64,000 nt of DNA, taken from contig NZ_CP022161.1 of NCBI RefSeq assembly GCF_002214185.1, forward strand, positions 5,021,767 through 5,085,766. The letters run 5' to 3'. The stretch's first letter is position 1, and each line of letters starts with the position of its first letter. Shown piece after piece: positions 1 through 7,981 of the stretch. The stretch is from Streptomyces capitiformicae. Its GTDB lineage: Bacteria; Actinomycetota; Actinomycetes; Streptomycetales; Streptomycetaceae. A program made the position numbers and the translations under genes. The notes beneath the pieces were generated by a model. It did no database searches and was not told the origin of the DNA. It was given only the letters and a program-made list of their open reading frames with translations.

Positions 1-263
1 CGACGACGCCCTCACCGGCTCCGTGGCGGCGCCGGAGTCCGGGCTTCCCGGACGGGCTGACCGTGCAGCAGGGGCGCGGGCAGTGGCGGGACGCGAGTGG
101 GGCCATCGAGAAGGAGCGGTCGTACGAGCTGATCCTGCTGTATCCGGTGACGGCGGCGCGGAAGAGCGACCGGACGATCGAGGAGATCCGCGGCGACTAC
201 CAGAAGGCGTTCGGTCAGGAGGCGGTGGCCAGGATCGACGACCCGGGGCGGGTGAACTTCTGA
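1..263 (+). CDS. DUF3574-family protein, C-terminal part, with a probable frameshift
   Basis: The gene runs in from outside the window and stops at 261-263. The last 70 or so residues (FPDGLTVQQGRGQWRD, then KERSYELILLYP and a basic C-terminal third) match the secreted DUF3574 proteins common in Streptomyces, whose function is unknown. Reading frame is odd at the left edge. Bases 2 to about 45 have almost pure G/C third positions in frame 2 (DDALTGSVAAP), whereas the family motif FPDGLTV is in frame 3, where the upstream translation is arginine-rich and atypical. This points to a one-base indel near positions 30-45, either a real mutation or an assembly error. No exact start can be given. Confidence 0.6.
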   Translation, partial: TTPSPAPWRRRSPGFPDGLTVQQGRGQWRDASGAIEKERSYELILLYPVTAARKSDRTIEEIRGDYQKAFGQEAVARIDDPGRVNF

Positions 264-330
264 GAACTGCCCTCTGAGATCAACCCACCGGTAGTGAGGC
301 TGAACCCACAACCTGAGACTCTGGTGCCGG

Positions 331-351
331 AAAACTATCAGGGCTAGTTTT
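331..351. promoter_or_regulatory. AT-rich palindrome, candidate TetR operator before the aldehyde dehydrogenase operon
   Basis: AAAACTA (331-337) and TAGTTTT (345-351) are perfect inverted arms around a 7-base centre, in an otherwise GC-rich 147-base gap. Read on the minus strand the site is AAACTAGCCCTGATAGTTT. It matches the site at 9869-9889 between the TetR gene and the acyl-CoA dehydrogenase gene, with the half-sites AAAACTAGC and TGATA identical. It could also act as a weak terminator for the DUF3574 gene, because a T run follows the right arm. Confidence 0.6.
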
Positions 352-410
352 TGGTGCGTACGACACGGCTCGCCGGGCCTCGGCCGGGACCCGCATCGGA
401 AGGCAGCACG

Positions 411-1799
411 ATGAAGGCACATGACGGCATGTACATCGACGGCGCCTGGCGGCCCGCCGCCGGCACCGACACGACAGAGGTCGTGAACCCGGCCGACGAG
501 CAGGTGATCGGCCGGGTCCCGGCGGGCACCGCCGAGGACGTCGACGCGGCCGTACAAGCCGCCCGCGCAGCCCTTCCCGGCTGGGCCGCGACCTCGCCCG
601 CCGAGCGCGGCGCGGTCATCGGCGCGCTGCGCGACGCGCTCGCCGCACGCCGGGAGGAGATCGCCGAGACCGTGACGGCGGAGCTCGGCTCGCCGCTGCC
701 GTTCTCCCAGAGGGTGCACGCTGACCTGCCGGTCGCGGTCGCCGGCTCGTACGCGGAACTGGCCGCGACCTACGCCTTCGAGGAGAAGGTCGGCAACTCG
801 ACCGTGCACCTGGAGCCCATCGGGGTCGTCGGCGCGATCACCCCCTGGAACTATCCGCTGCACCAGATCGTCGCCAAGGTCGCCCCGGCGCTCGCCGCGG
901 GCTGCACGGTCGTCCTCAAGCCCGCCGAGGACACCCCGCTGGTCGCCCAGCTCTTCGCGGAGGCGGCGGACGAGGCGGGCGTACCCGCCGGGGTGTTCAA
1001 CCTGGTCACCGGGCTCGGCCCGGTCGCCGGGCAGGCGCTCGCCGCCCACGACGACGTCGACCTCGTCTCCTTCACCGGCTCCACGGCGGTCGGCCGGAGC
1101 ATCGGCGCGACCGCCGGTGGCGCCCTCAAGAAGGTGGCCCTGGAACTCGGCGGCAAGTCCGCGAACGTGATCCTCCCGAGCGCCGACCTCGCCAAGGCCG
1201 TGAACGTCGGCGTCGCGAACGTCATGTCCAACTCCGGCCAGACGTGCAGCGCCTGGACGCGCATGCTGGTACACACCTCCCAGTACGAGCAGGCGGTCGA
1301 GCTGGCCGCCGAGGTCGCCGCGAAGTACGGCGAGCGCATCGGCCCGCTGGTCAACGCCAAGCAGCGGGAACGGGTGCGGAGTTACATCGAGAAGGGCGTC
1401 GCCGAGGGCGCCCGTCTGGTCACCGGCGGCCCCGAATCCCCACGTGAGCAGGGCTACTTCGTCAGCCCCACCGTCTTCGCCGACGTCACCCCTGGGATGA
1501 CCATCGCCCAGGAGGAGATCTTCGGCCCGGTCCTGTCGATCCTGCGCTACGAGGACGAGGAGGACGCCCTGCGGATCGCCAACGGCACGGTCTACGGGCT
1601 GGGCGGCGCCGTCTGGGCGGGGGAGGAGGCCGAGGCGGTCGCCTTCGCCCGCCGTATGGACACCGGCCAGGTCGACATCAACGGCGGCCGCTTCAACCCG
1701 CGGGCCCCGTTCGGCGGTTACAAGCAGTCGGGTGTGGGCCGCGAACTGGGCGCACACGGCCTTGCCGAGTACCTGCAGACCAAGTCCCTTCAGTTCTAG
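411..1799 (+). CDS. NAD(P)-dependent aldehyde dehydrogenase
   Basis: 462-residue ALDH-superfamily enzyme that oxidises an aldehyde to the acid; the substrate cannot be read from sequence. The general base is Glu245 in LELGGKS. The catalytic thiol is Cys279 in NSGQTCSAW, and the spacing of 34 is standard. The N-terminal cofactor region includes ITPWNYPL and KPAEDTPL, and EEIFGPVLS lies near the C-terminal third. The ATG at 411 is preferred over the upstream TTG at 351 because GGAAGG at 398-403 is a good ribosome site and the 20 extra codons are not family-like. The stop is followed 15 bases later by an alcohol dehydrogenase gene, so the pair probably converts an alcohol to an acid through its aldehyde. 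The palindrome at 331-351 may control both genes. Confidence 0.93.
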   Translation: MKAHDGMYIDGAWRPAAGTDTTEVVNPADEQVIGRVPAGTAEDVDAAVQAARAALPGWAATSPAERGAVIGALRDALAARREEIAETVTAELGSPLPFSQRVHADLPVAVAGSYAELAATYAFEEKVGNSTVHLEPIGVVGAITPWNYPLHQIVAKVAPALAAGCTVVLKPAEDTPLVAQLFAEAADEAGVPAGVFNLVTGLGPVAGQALAAHDDVDLVSFTGSTAVGRSIGATAGGALKKVALELGGKSANVILPSADLAKAVNVGVANVMSNSGQTCSAWTRMLVHTSQYEQAVELAAEVAAKYGERIGPLVNAKQRERVRSYIEKGVAEGARLVTGGPESPREQGYFVSPTVFADVTPGMTIAQEEIFGPVLSILRYEDEEDALRIANGTVYGLGGAVWAGEEAEAVAFARRMDTGQVDINGGRFNPRAPFGGYKQSGVGRELGAHGLAEYLQTKSLQF

Positions 1800-1814
1800 G
1801 AGAGTCGCACGATC

Positions 1815-2906
1815 ATGGCCGCTGCCGTCCGCGCCGCCGTACTGCCCGCCATCGGTGCCCCGTTGGAAATCACCGAGATCGCTTTGCCGGATCCCGGGCC
1901 GGGGCAGGTCAGGGTCCGGCTCGCCGCCGCCGGGGTGTGTCACTCCGACCTGTCCCTGTCCGACGGGACCATGCGGGTGCCGGTGCCCGCCGTGCTCGGG
2001 CACGAGGGCGCGGGGACGGTCGTCGCTGTCGGCGAAGGGGTCACCCATGTCTCGCCCGGCGACGGTGTCGTCCTCAACTGGGCGCCCTCCTGCGGCAGTT
2101 GCCATGCCTGCTCGCTGGATGAGGTGTGGCTGTGCGCGAACGCGCTGACCGGCGCCGGGAACGTGTACGCCCACCGGGCCTCCGACGGCACCGACCTGTA
2201 CCCCGGGCTGAACGTGGCCGCGTTCGCCGAGGAGACGGTCGTGGCCGTCGGCTGCGTACTCCCCGCCCCGGCCGGCGTCCCGCTCACCGACGCGGCCCTG
2301 CTCGGCTGCGCCGTCCTCACCGGCTACGGCGCCGTCCACCACTCGGCGCGGGTCCAGCCGGGCGAGACCGTCGCGGTGTTCGGGGCCGGCGGGGTCGGGC
2401 TGGCCGCGCTGCAGGCGGCGCGGATCGCGGGCGCGTCCCGGGTGATCGCGGTGGACGTCTCCCCGGCGAAGGAGGAGCTGGCCCGTGCGGCCGGCGCCAC
2501 GGAGTACGTCGTCGCCTCAGAGAACACCGCCCGCGAGATCCGCGCCCTCACCGGCAAGCAGGGCGTCGATGTCGCCGTGGAGTGCGTGGGCCGCGCGGTC
2601 ACCATCCGCACGGCCTGGGAATCCACCCGGCGCGGCGGCCGTACCACCGTCGTCGGCATCGGTGGCAAGGACCAGCAGGTCACCTTCAACGCGCTGGAGA
2701 TCTTCCACTGGGGCCGCACCCTCTCCGGCTGCGTCTACGGCAACTCCGACCCGGCCCGCGACCTGCCGGTCCTCGCCGAGCACATCAGGACGGGCCGCCT
2801 GGACCTCGGCGCCCTGGTGACGGAACGCATCACCCTGGAGGGCATCCCCGCCGCGTTCGACAACATGCTTGCGGGCAAGGGCGGCCGGGCCTTGGTGGTG
2901 TTCTAG
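1815..2906 (+). CDS. Zinc-dependent alcohol dehydrogenase (MDR family)
   Basis: 363 residues, the usual length for medium-chain zinc alcohol dehydrogenases. Catalytic zinc ligands are visible: Cys in GVCHSDLS and His-Glu in GHEGAG. The structural zinc loop is intact as C-x2-C-x2-C-x7-C (CGSCHACSLDEVWLC). The Rossmann segment AVFGAGGVGLAALQAARIAG binds NAD(H). Its ribosome site AGGAGAG (1798-1804) overlaps the stop of the aldehyde dehydrogenase gene, so the two are co-transcribed. Probable role: reversible oxidation of an alcohol to the aldehyde handled by the upstream enzyme. Substrate unknown. Confidence 0.93.
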   Translation: MAAAVRAAVLPAIGAPLEITEIALPDPGPGQVRVRLAAAGVCHSDLSLSDGTMRVPVPAVLGHEGAGTVVAVGEGVTHVSPGDGVVLNWAPSCGSCHACSLDEVWLCANALTGAGNVYAHRASDGTDLYPGLNVAAFAEETVVAVGCVLPAPAGVPLTDAALLGCAVLTGYGAVHHSARVQPGETVAVFGAGGVGLAALQAARIAGASRVIAVDVSPAKEELARAAGATEYVVASENTAREIRALTGKQGVDVAVECVGRAVTIRTAWESTRRGGRTTVVGIGGKDQQVTFNALEIFHWGRTLSGCVYGNSDPARDLPVLAEHIRTGRLDLGALVTERITLEGIPAAFDNMLAGKGGRALVVF

Positions 2907-3005
2907 GCGAGCCTTCCGCCAGGGAGCGGCGGGCCGCGACGCATGGACGTATGGACACGTGTAACCACATGTAACGAGCACGTGAATTCAACCCCTGCAA
3001 GACCG

Positions 3006-3034
3006 TTGACTGCATACCGTCCGGTCAGTACGTT
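3006..3034 (+). promoter_or_regulatory. Candidate housekeeping-sigma promoter of the symporter gene
   Basis: TTGACT (3006-3011) and TACGTT (3029-3034) are separated by exactly 17 bases, a good match to the Streptomyces HrdB-type consensus TTGACn and TAnnnT. The predicted transcript starts near 3040, about 30 bases before the ATG at 3072. The spacer and the -10 box are covered by two palindromes listed separately. Confidence 0.6.
3015..3030. promoter_or_regulatory. TACCGNCCGGT-type palindrome, candidate TetR operator
   Basis: TACCGTCCGGTCAGTA is an imperfect palindrome (6 of 8 positions pair) lying exactly in the spacer of the putative symporter promoter. It has the same geometry as the sites at 23093-23108 and 27132-27147. 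All three begin CATACCG, or its complement, and share the CCGGT centre. Confidence 0.5.
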
Positions 3035-3045
3035 CCCGGGAACGT
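3030..3045. promoter_or_regulatory. Perfect 16-bp palindrome overlapping the -10 box
   Basis: ACGTTCCCGGGAACGT is a perfect inverted repeat covering the -10 box and start point of the putative symporter promoter. The position suits a repressor site distinct from the TetR-like palindrome directly upstream. I do not recognise the cognate regulator. Confidence 0.5.
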
Positions 3046-3071
3046 CCCCGCACCGACCGGAGTGTGCACGT

Positions 3072-4454
3072 ATGGACACCGCTCCTTCCGCATCGCGTCC
3101 CGAGCAGCCCGACTCCGCCTCCGCCGCCACCGACCGCCCCCGGAGCCATCGCAAGGTGGCCACCGCCGCGGCGCTCGCCTCGGCCGTGGAGTGGTACGAC
3201 TACTTCGTCTTCGGCATAGCCGCGGCGCTCGTCCTCGGCGACCTCTACTTCCCGGCGGGCAGTTCCTCCGCCGGAGTCCTCGCCGCGTTCGCCACCTTCG
3301 CCGTCGGTTTCCTGGCCCGCCCGCTCGGCGGCATCGTGGCCGGACACCTCGGCGACAAGCGCGGCCGCAAGCCGATGCTGGTCCTGGCGCTCACCCTGAT
3401 GGGCGTGGCCACCACCGGCATCGGCCTCCTCCCCACGTACGAGACGATCGGGATCGCCGCTCCGGTCCTGCTCGTCCTCCTCCGGACCGCCCAGGGCGTC
3501 GCCGTCGGCGCCCAGTGGGGCGGCGCGATGCTGCTGGCCACCGAGTACGCCCCCGAGGGCAAGCGCGGGGTGTACGGCAGCTTCGTCCAACTCGGCGTCC
3601 CCATCGGGGTGGTGAGCGCCAACACGATGTTCCTCGTCGTGGGCGCGGCGACCAGCGACGGTGCCTTCGCCGCGTGGGGCTGGCGCGTGCCCTTCCTGGT
3701 CGGCCTGTTCGTCCTCGGACTCGCCTGGTACATCCACCGCCACGTCGAGGAGACCCCCGAGTTCCGGGCCGCCGAACAGGCATTGGCGGAACAGGAGAAG
3801 GGCGAGAAGAGCTCCCCGCTCAGGACCATCCTCCGCGGCCACCTCGGCACGGTCCTCCTCGCCGGCGGCTCCTTCGCCGTGAACACCGCGACGTTCTACA
3901 TCCTCATCACCGGCATTCTCGACTACACGACCCGTGAACTCGGTATGAAGCGCGAGGCGGTCCTCACCGTCTCCCTCTGCATCAGCCTCACCCAACTCGT
4001 GCTGATCCCCGCCGCCGCGGCCCTCTCCGACCGCATCGGCCGCATCAGGATCTACGCGTTCGGCGCGGTCGGCATCGCCGTGTGGGCCGTACCGCTGTTC
4101 CTGCTCATCGACACCGGCTCGCTGCTGTGGCTGGCGGTCGCCACGTTCGTCGCGAGCTGCTTCCTCAGCATCATGTACGGCCCCCAAGCCGCCCTGTTCG
4201 CCGAGCTGTTCACCCCCGAGATGCGGTACACGGGCGCCTCCCTCGGCTACCAGATCGCGGCGGTCTTCGGCGGCGGCCTCGCCCCGTTCCTCATGGTCCT
4301 GCTCCTGGAGGCGACGGGCACGTCCATGGCGGTGTCCGCGTACATCATCGGCCTGTCGCTGATCGCCCTGGTCTCGATCAAGGTCCTCGCGAACAGGGCG
4401 AGTTCCCGCGAGGCCGAACAGGTGGGCCGACAGGAGGGGCAGCCCGTGGGCTAG
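3072..4454 (+). CDS. MFS transporter, metabolite:H+ symporter type
   Basis: 460-residue inner-membrane protein of the major facilitator superfamily, metabolite:proton symporter branch (relatives import shikimate, proline/betaine, citrate or alpha-ketoglutarate). After a roughly 25-residue polar N-terminus come about twelve hydrophobic segments. The motif A loop GHLGDKRGRKPML between helices 2 and 3 and ALASAVEWYDYFVFG at helix 1 are characteristic of the branch. A matching loop ALSDRIGRIRI separates the two halves. The ATG at 3072 is chosen for GGAG at 3059-3062; the longer reading from 2943 would include the promoter region. Substrate is unknown, but the neighbouring dehydrogenases make a carboxylate plausible. 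Confidence 0.88.
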   Translation: MDTAPSASRPEQPDSASAATDRPRSHRKVATAAALASAVEWYDYFVFGIAAALVLGDLYFPAGSSSAGVLAAFATFAVGFLARPLGGIVAGHLGDKRGRKPMLVLALTLMGVATTGIGLLPTYETIGIAAPVLLVLLRTAQGVAVGAQWGGAMLLATEYAPEGKRGVYGSFVQLGVPIGVVSANTMFLVVGAATSDGAFAAWGWRVPFLVGLFVLGLAWYIHRHVEETPEFRAAEQALAEQEKGEKSSPLRTILRGHLGTVLLAGGSFAVNTATFYILITGILDYTTRELGMKREAVLTVSLCISLTQLVLIPAAAALSDRIGRIRIYAFGAVGIAVWAVPLFLLIDTGSLLWLAVATFVASCFLSIMYGPQAALFAELFTPEMRYTGASLGYQIAAVFGGGLAPFLMVLLLEATGTSMAVSAYIIGLSLIALVSIKVLANRASSREAEQVGRQEGQPVG

Positions 4455-4467
4455 GTCCTGTCGCGAA

Positions 4468-4508
4468 ATGACAAGGGCGCCCGGCGATATACCGGGCGCC
4501 CTTGTCAT
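4468..4508. terminator. Bidirectional hairpin terminator
   Basis: Perfect 17-base arms, ATGACAAGGGCGCCCGG (4468-4484) and its complement (4492-4508), around the loop CGATATA. The hairpin lies between the convergent symporter and peptidase genes and can serve both. Confidence 0.85.
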
Positions 4509-4540
4509 CGCCGTACGAGGTGGTGCTCAGGCAGGCACAC

Positions 4541-6163
4541 TCAGCCGCGGAAGCCAAGGATGCCGTGCAGGGTGTCACCGCCCGTCGCGGCGGCCCCCGG
4601 TGCCGTGCTCAGCGTCGACTGTGCCGAGTTCTGCTGCGCGGCCTGCGGCTTCGGGTCGGGCAGCTTCTTGCAGACGGCGTCGACCTTGCCGCTGCCGCGG
4701 GGCACCTTGCCCTTGTCGAGGTACGTCGCCAGATACTTGTCGAGGCAGGTGTTGCCGCTCAGCGTGATGCCGTGGTTGCCGCCGCCCTGCTCTACCACCA
4801 GGCTCGACTTCTTGAGCAGCTTGTGCAGGGTGACGCCGCCCTGGTACGGGGTGGCCGCGTCGTCCGTCGCCTGGAACAGCAGCACCGGCGGCAGCTTGGA
4901 GTTGGCGACGTTCACCGGCTTCAGCGACTTGGTCGGCCAGAACGCACACGGCGCGTTGTACCAGGCGTTGTTCCAGGTCATGAACGGCGCCTTCTTGTAC
5001 ACGGCCCAGTTGTCCTTGGTCCACTTCTTCCAGTCGCGCGGCCAGGACGCGTCACGGCACTGCACCGAGGTGTAGATGCTGTAGCCGTTGTCGCCGGAGG
5101 CGTCGACGGCGGCGAAGTTCTGGTACGCCTCGACCAGCGGGTCGGCGTTCTTGTCCCCCACGTAGGCCGCGAACGCCTTGGCGAGGAAGGGCCAGTAGCC
5201 GTTGTAGTAGCCGCCGGGGGTGAAGGTGTCCTCCAGCTCGGAGGCGCCCACCTTCACCCTGCCGCCCACCGGCTTCTTGGCGAGTTCGGCCCGCATGGCG
5301 TACCACTTCGCCTCGATCTTGGCCGGGTCGGTGCCGAGCTTGTAGGTGGAGTTGTGCTTGGCGATCCACGCCATGAGCGCCTTGTGGCGCTTGTCGAAGG
5401 CGTAGTCCTGGTCGAGGTTGTCCTCGTACCAGACTCCCGTCGGGTCGACTATCGAGTCCAGCACCAGGCGCCGCACCCGCTCCGGGTACAACTTGGCGTA
5501 GACCGCGCCGAGGTAGGTGCCGTACGAGTATCCGAAGTAGTTGATCTTCTTCGCGCCGAGGGCCTTCCGGATCGAGTCCAGGTCCTTCACGGCGCTGATC
5601 GTGTTGATGTACGGCAGGACGTCCTTGTACTTGCTGCCGCATGCCTTGGCGAAGGACTGGGCGCGCTTGAGGTTGGCCTTCTCGATCGCGGACGTGCTGG
5701 GCACGGAGTCCGGGCGCACCGGGTTGAAGTAACCGGGCTTGCAGTCCAGGGCGGGCGTGCTCTTGCCCACTCCGCGCGGGTCGAAGCCGATGACGTCGTA
5801 CTGGGCCGCGACCTTCTTGGGCAGGGAGGACGCGACGAATCCGGCCAGTGTCAGACCGCTGCCGCCGGGGCCGCCCGGGTTGACCAGCAGCGGGCCCTGG
5901 TACTTCTTCGCGGTGTGCGGCACACGGGACAGCGCCAGCGTGATCTTCTTCCCGCTCGGCTTCGCGTAGTTGAGCGGCACCCTGACCGAGGCGCATTGGA
6001 GCGTCGGGTAGTCGGCCGTGGCGCACTTCTTCCAGGTGACCTTCGCGGCGGCGGCCTGGACGGTGTTCGTGGAGTGCGACGCGCTGGCGTTGGCGGGAAC
6101 GGCTGTGAGCGTCCCGGCCAGGACGACGGTGGCGCCGCAGAACACGGCTGCGCTTCTTCTCAT
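4541..6163 (-). CDS. Secreted alpha/beta-hydrolase, tripeptidyl aminopeptidase (Tap/S33) family
   Basis: 540-residue exported peptidase-like hydrolase. The signal peptide (MRRSAAVFCGATVVLAGTL) ends near PANASA. The S33 fold shows the oxyanion loop NPGGPGGSG, FDPRGVGKS, nucleophile Ser213 in GYSYGTYLG, an acidic residue in QATDDAATP and a histidine in GGGNHGI, giving the catalytic triad. A TAP-like C-terminal domain holds the last two. Family members remove N-terminal tripeptides from extracellular proteins. The methionine giving an immediate signal peptide was chosen; the reading upstream to 6286 adds 41 residues without signal character. Ends just beyond the shared terminator at 4468-4508. 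Confidence 0.88.
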   Translation of the reverse strand: MRRSAAVFCGATVVLAGTLTAVPANASASHSTNTVQAAAAKVTWKKCATADYPTLQCASVRVPLNYAKPSGKKITLALSRVPHTAKKYQGPLLVNPGGPGGSGLTLAGFVASSLPKKVAAQYDVIGFDPRGVGKSTPALDCKPGYFNPVRPDSVPSTSAIEKANLKRAQSFAKACGSKYKDVLPYINTISAVKDLDSIRKALGAKKINYFGYSYGTYLGAVYAKLYPERVRRLVLDSIVDPTGVWYEDNLDQDYAFDKRHKALMAWIAKHNSTYKLGTDPAKIEAKWYAMRAELAKKPVGGRVKVGASELEDTFTPGGYYNGYWPFLAKAFAAYVGDKNADPLVEAYQNFAAVDASGDNGYSIYTSVQCRDASWPRDWKKWTKDNWAVYKKAPFMTWNNAWYNAPCAFWPTKSLKPVNVANSKLPPVLLFQATDDAATPYQGGVTLHKLLKKSSLVVEQGGGNHGITLSGNTCLDKYLATYLDKGKVPRGSGKVDAVCKKLPDPKPQAAQQNSAQSTLSTAPGAAATGGDTLHGILGFRG

Positions 6164-6464
6164 GGAGTTCTCTCGCAACGGTGAGGGGGGTTCAGGTCCG
6201 CGAGGTACGCGGCCCGTGCCGCATGGTTCCGGAAGAGCACGCCACACAAGAACGTATTCGACCAAGACTTGACTGAATTGAGTCATTGGATGCGCTCAAG
6301 TGACATGCAGAAAGGGGTAGTTGACCTGATTCGCGACATGCCGGGCGGGCCCCCGAAGCCGAAACTCGCCGAACCGCCCACTGGCACAATCCCGTTACCG
6401 GGTCCGGAACCGGCCGGGTCCGCGCGTCGTCCGTACGTGCGGAACAACATCGGGGGACGAGTAC
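6164..6464. other. Divergent intergenic region between the peptidase and DUF2330 genes
   Basis: About 300 bases without a convincing gene. It must contain divergent promoters. The segment 6270-6330 is locally AT-richer, but I see no confident -35/-10 pair or palindrome. Confidence 0.5.
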
Positions 6465-7535
6465 GTGAAACAGAAGCTGCTGATGGTCGTGCTGATGCTG
6501 GTCGGACTCCAGTTCGGCTCACTGATCAACCCTGCGTACGCGTGCGGCTGCGGCGCGATGGTGGTCGACGAGGCGATGCAGGTCAGTGTGGACCGGGAGG
6601 TTTCGGCGGTGCACTGGGACGGGCGCACCGAGCAGATCGCGATGCGGCTGACGGTCGACGGGAACGCCCCGGAGGCCGCGTGGATCATGCCCGTACCCGA
6701 TCGGGCGACGGTCGAGCTGGGCGACTCCTCGCTGTTCGACGCCCTGGAAAACGAGATCAGGCCCGTGGTGCGCACCCGCACCCACTTCTGGCCGGACAGC
6801 GACGACTGGCCCTTCGACTGGCTCTCCGGCTACGACTCCGCGGGCGCCGCCCCGCCGGACTCCGACTCCGTCGGCGTGGTCGGCCGCGAGCGCTTCGGCC
6901 CCTTCGACGTTGCCCGGCTGACCGCCACCGATCCCGACGCCCTGCGCGACTGGCTGGCCGACAACGGTTTCGAGCTCCCGGACGCCCTTGCGACCGAGCT
7001 GAAGCCGTATGTCGACGCGGAGTGGGAGTACGTGGCGGTCCGGCTGGCCCCCGAGGAGAGCGGTGAGGTGCTGACGGGCAGCCTCGATCCGCTGCTGCTC
7101 AGCTTCACCAGCGAGGAACTGGTGTACCCGATGCGGCTGTCCCGGCTGGCGAAGACCCCTCAGTCGCTGGGGCTGTATGTGCTGGCCGACCACCGGATGG
7201 AGCCGCGTTCGGCGATCGGGGGGCAGGAGCCGGAGCTGCTCTACGCCGGGAAGGTCGTTCCCGAGGACGCGGTACGGGACTTCGCGGGTTCCGGGGATCT
7301 CTTCCTCACGGCGTACCAGCAGAGGTTCCCCGAGCCGGATCGCATCAGCGGCGACCATGAACTGCGCAGGGCGAAGGCCGACAAGCCGTACCAGCGCGTG
7401 TGGTACCACGAGGGCGGTGTGACGAGGGTCGGCGGTGTCCCGGCCTGGGCGCTGACGGTGGCCGGATCATTGGCTCTCGTCGCTCTGGCAGTCCTGTTCA
7501 GGGTCCGGCGGGCGCGCTCGACTGCCAGGCGGTGA
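6465..7535 (+). CDS. DUF2330 protein, exported and membrane-anchored
   Basis: 356 residues of the DUF2330 family, function unknown. The N-terminus (KQKLLMVVLMLVGLQFGSL) is a signal peptide, followed at once by ACGCGAMVV, the conserved cysteine pair found in this family. A long soluble domain follows. The C-terminus has one membrane helix (ALTVAGSLALVALAVLF) and a basic tail RVRRARSTARR, so the protein is probably held outside the membrane by a C-terminal anchor. GTG start at 6465 with GGGGGACGAG upstream. It appears to be a single-gene unit ending just before the palindromic element at 7546. Confidence 0.8.
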   Translation: MKQKLLMVVLMLVGLQFGSLINPAYACGCGAMVVDEAMQVSVDREVSAVHWDGRTEQIAMRLTVDGNAPEAAWIMPVPDRATVELGDSSLFDALENEIRPVVRTRTHFWPDSDDWPFDWLSGYDSAGAAPPDSDSVGVVGRERFGPFDVARLTATDPDALRDWLADNGFELPDALATELKPYVDAEWEYVAVRLAPEESGEVLTGSLDPLLLSFTSEELVYPMRLSRLAKTPQSLGLYVLADHRMEPRSAIGGQEPELLYAGKVVPEDAVRDFAGSGDLFLTAYQQRFPEPDRISGDHELRRAKADKPYQRVWYHEGGVTRVGGVPAWALTVAGSLALVALAVLFRVRRARSTARR

Positions 7536-7545
7536 ACAGCGGCAC

Positions 7546-7804
7546 TCAGGGCGCTTCTGATGGATCTCCGCGGCGTCGCGACGCCCGGCACGCTCCCCCA
7601 CTCTCGGCTTCTCCCCCACTCTCGGCTTCGCTCGAGCGGGAGGGGCCCCATGAGCGGGAGGTGCCCCCATGAGCGGGAGTTGCCCCCACCGCCGCACCGG
7701 ACAAAGCCCTGGTAGCTCCGCTGCGAGGGCTTCCGCCCGGCACGCCGGGAGCATGCACCGAACGCCGCTCCTTCTCCCACGGAGATCCATCAGAAGCGCC
7801 CTGA
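7546..7804. mobile_element. Palindrome-armed non-coding element, copy A (259 bp)
   Basis: The ends are perfect 25-base inverted repeats: 7546-7570 (TCAGGGCGCTTCTGATGG...) and its complement at 7780-7804. With a small bulge the pairing extends outward over CAGCGG. The interior shares GACGCC.GGCA, CGCACCGG..AAAGCCC, CCCGGCACGCC and GAGCA.GCACC with copies B (33987-34163) and C (52146-52415). The arm sequence, however, is specific to this copy. A nested repeat occupies 7593-7687. It lies between two convergent genes and has no open reading frame of its own that looks real. It could be a MITE-like element or a structured RNA/terminator cassette. Confidence 0.65.
7593..7687. repeat. Nested palindromic repeat with tandem expansions, inside copy A
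   Basis: CCCCCACTCTCGGCTTCT is tandemly duplicated, then comes the palindromic joint CGCTCGAGCG, then the unit GAGCGGGAGGGGCCCCAT appears three times with small changes. The same composite is found in copy C (52191-52284), and a minimal inverted copy is at 56905-56946. Copy B of the host element lacks it, so it is a separate insertion. Confidence 0.7.
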
Positions 7805-7981
7805 CCGCTGCCGGCCGGCACCACCTCGCTGAACGTCCTGGCGCGGCCGGCGGCCCCGGGCGGTGCCTGACCAAGGCACACCGCGCCGCCGGCCGTGACT
7901 ACTGCCGTTCTTGCGCATGCCTGCGCCCGATCAGGGCCGGTCGCGCCCTGGCCGAGGGCGCGACCGGCGGAGCGACTCCGG

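Noticed and set aside
12..2342. Long minus-strand open frame of 776 codons opposite the dehydrogenase genes
   Set aside because: It is the antisense shadow of the two plus-strand genes; its third positions lack G/C bias and the protein is low-complexity Gly/Arg/Asp.
7593..7687. Tandem units resembling a CRISPR array
   Set aside because: Units are contiguous and 17-18 bases long without spacers, and no cas genes are present.
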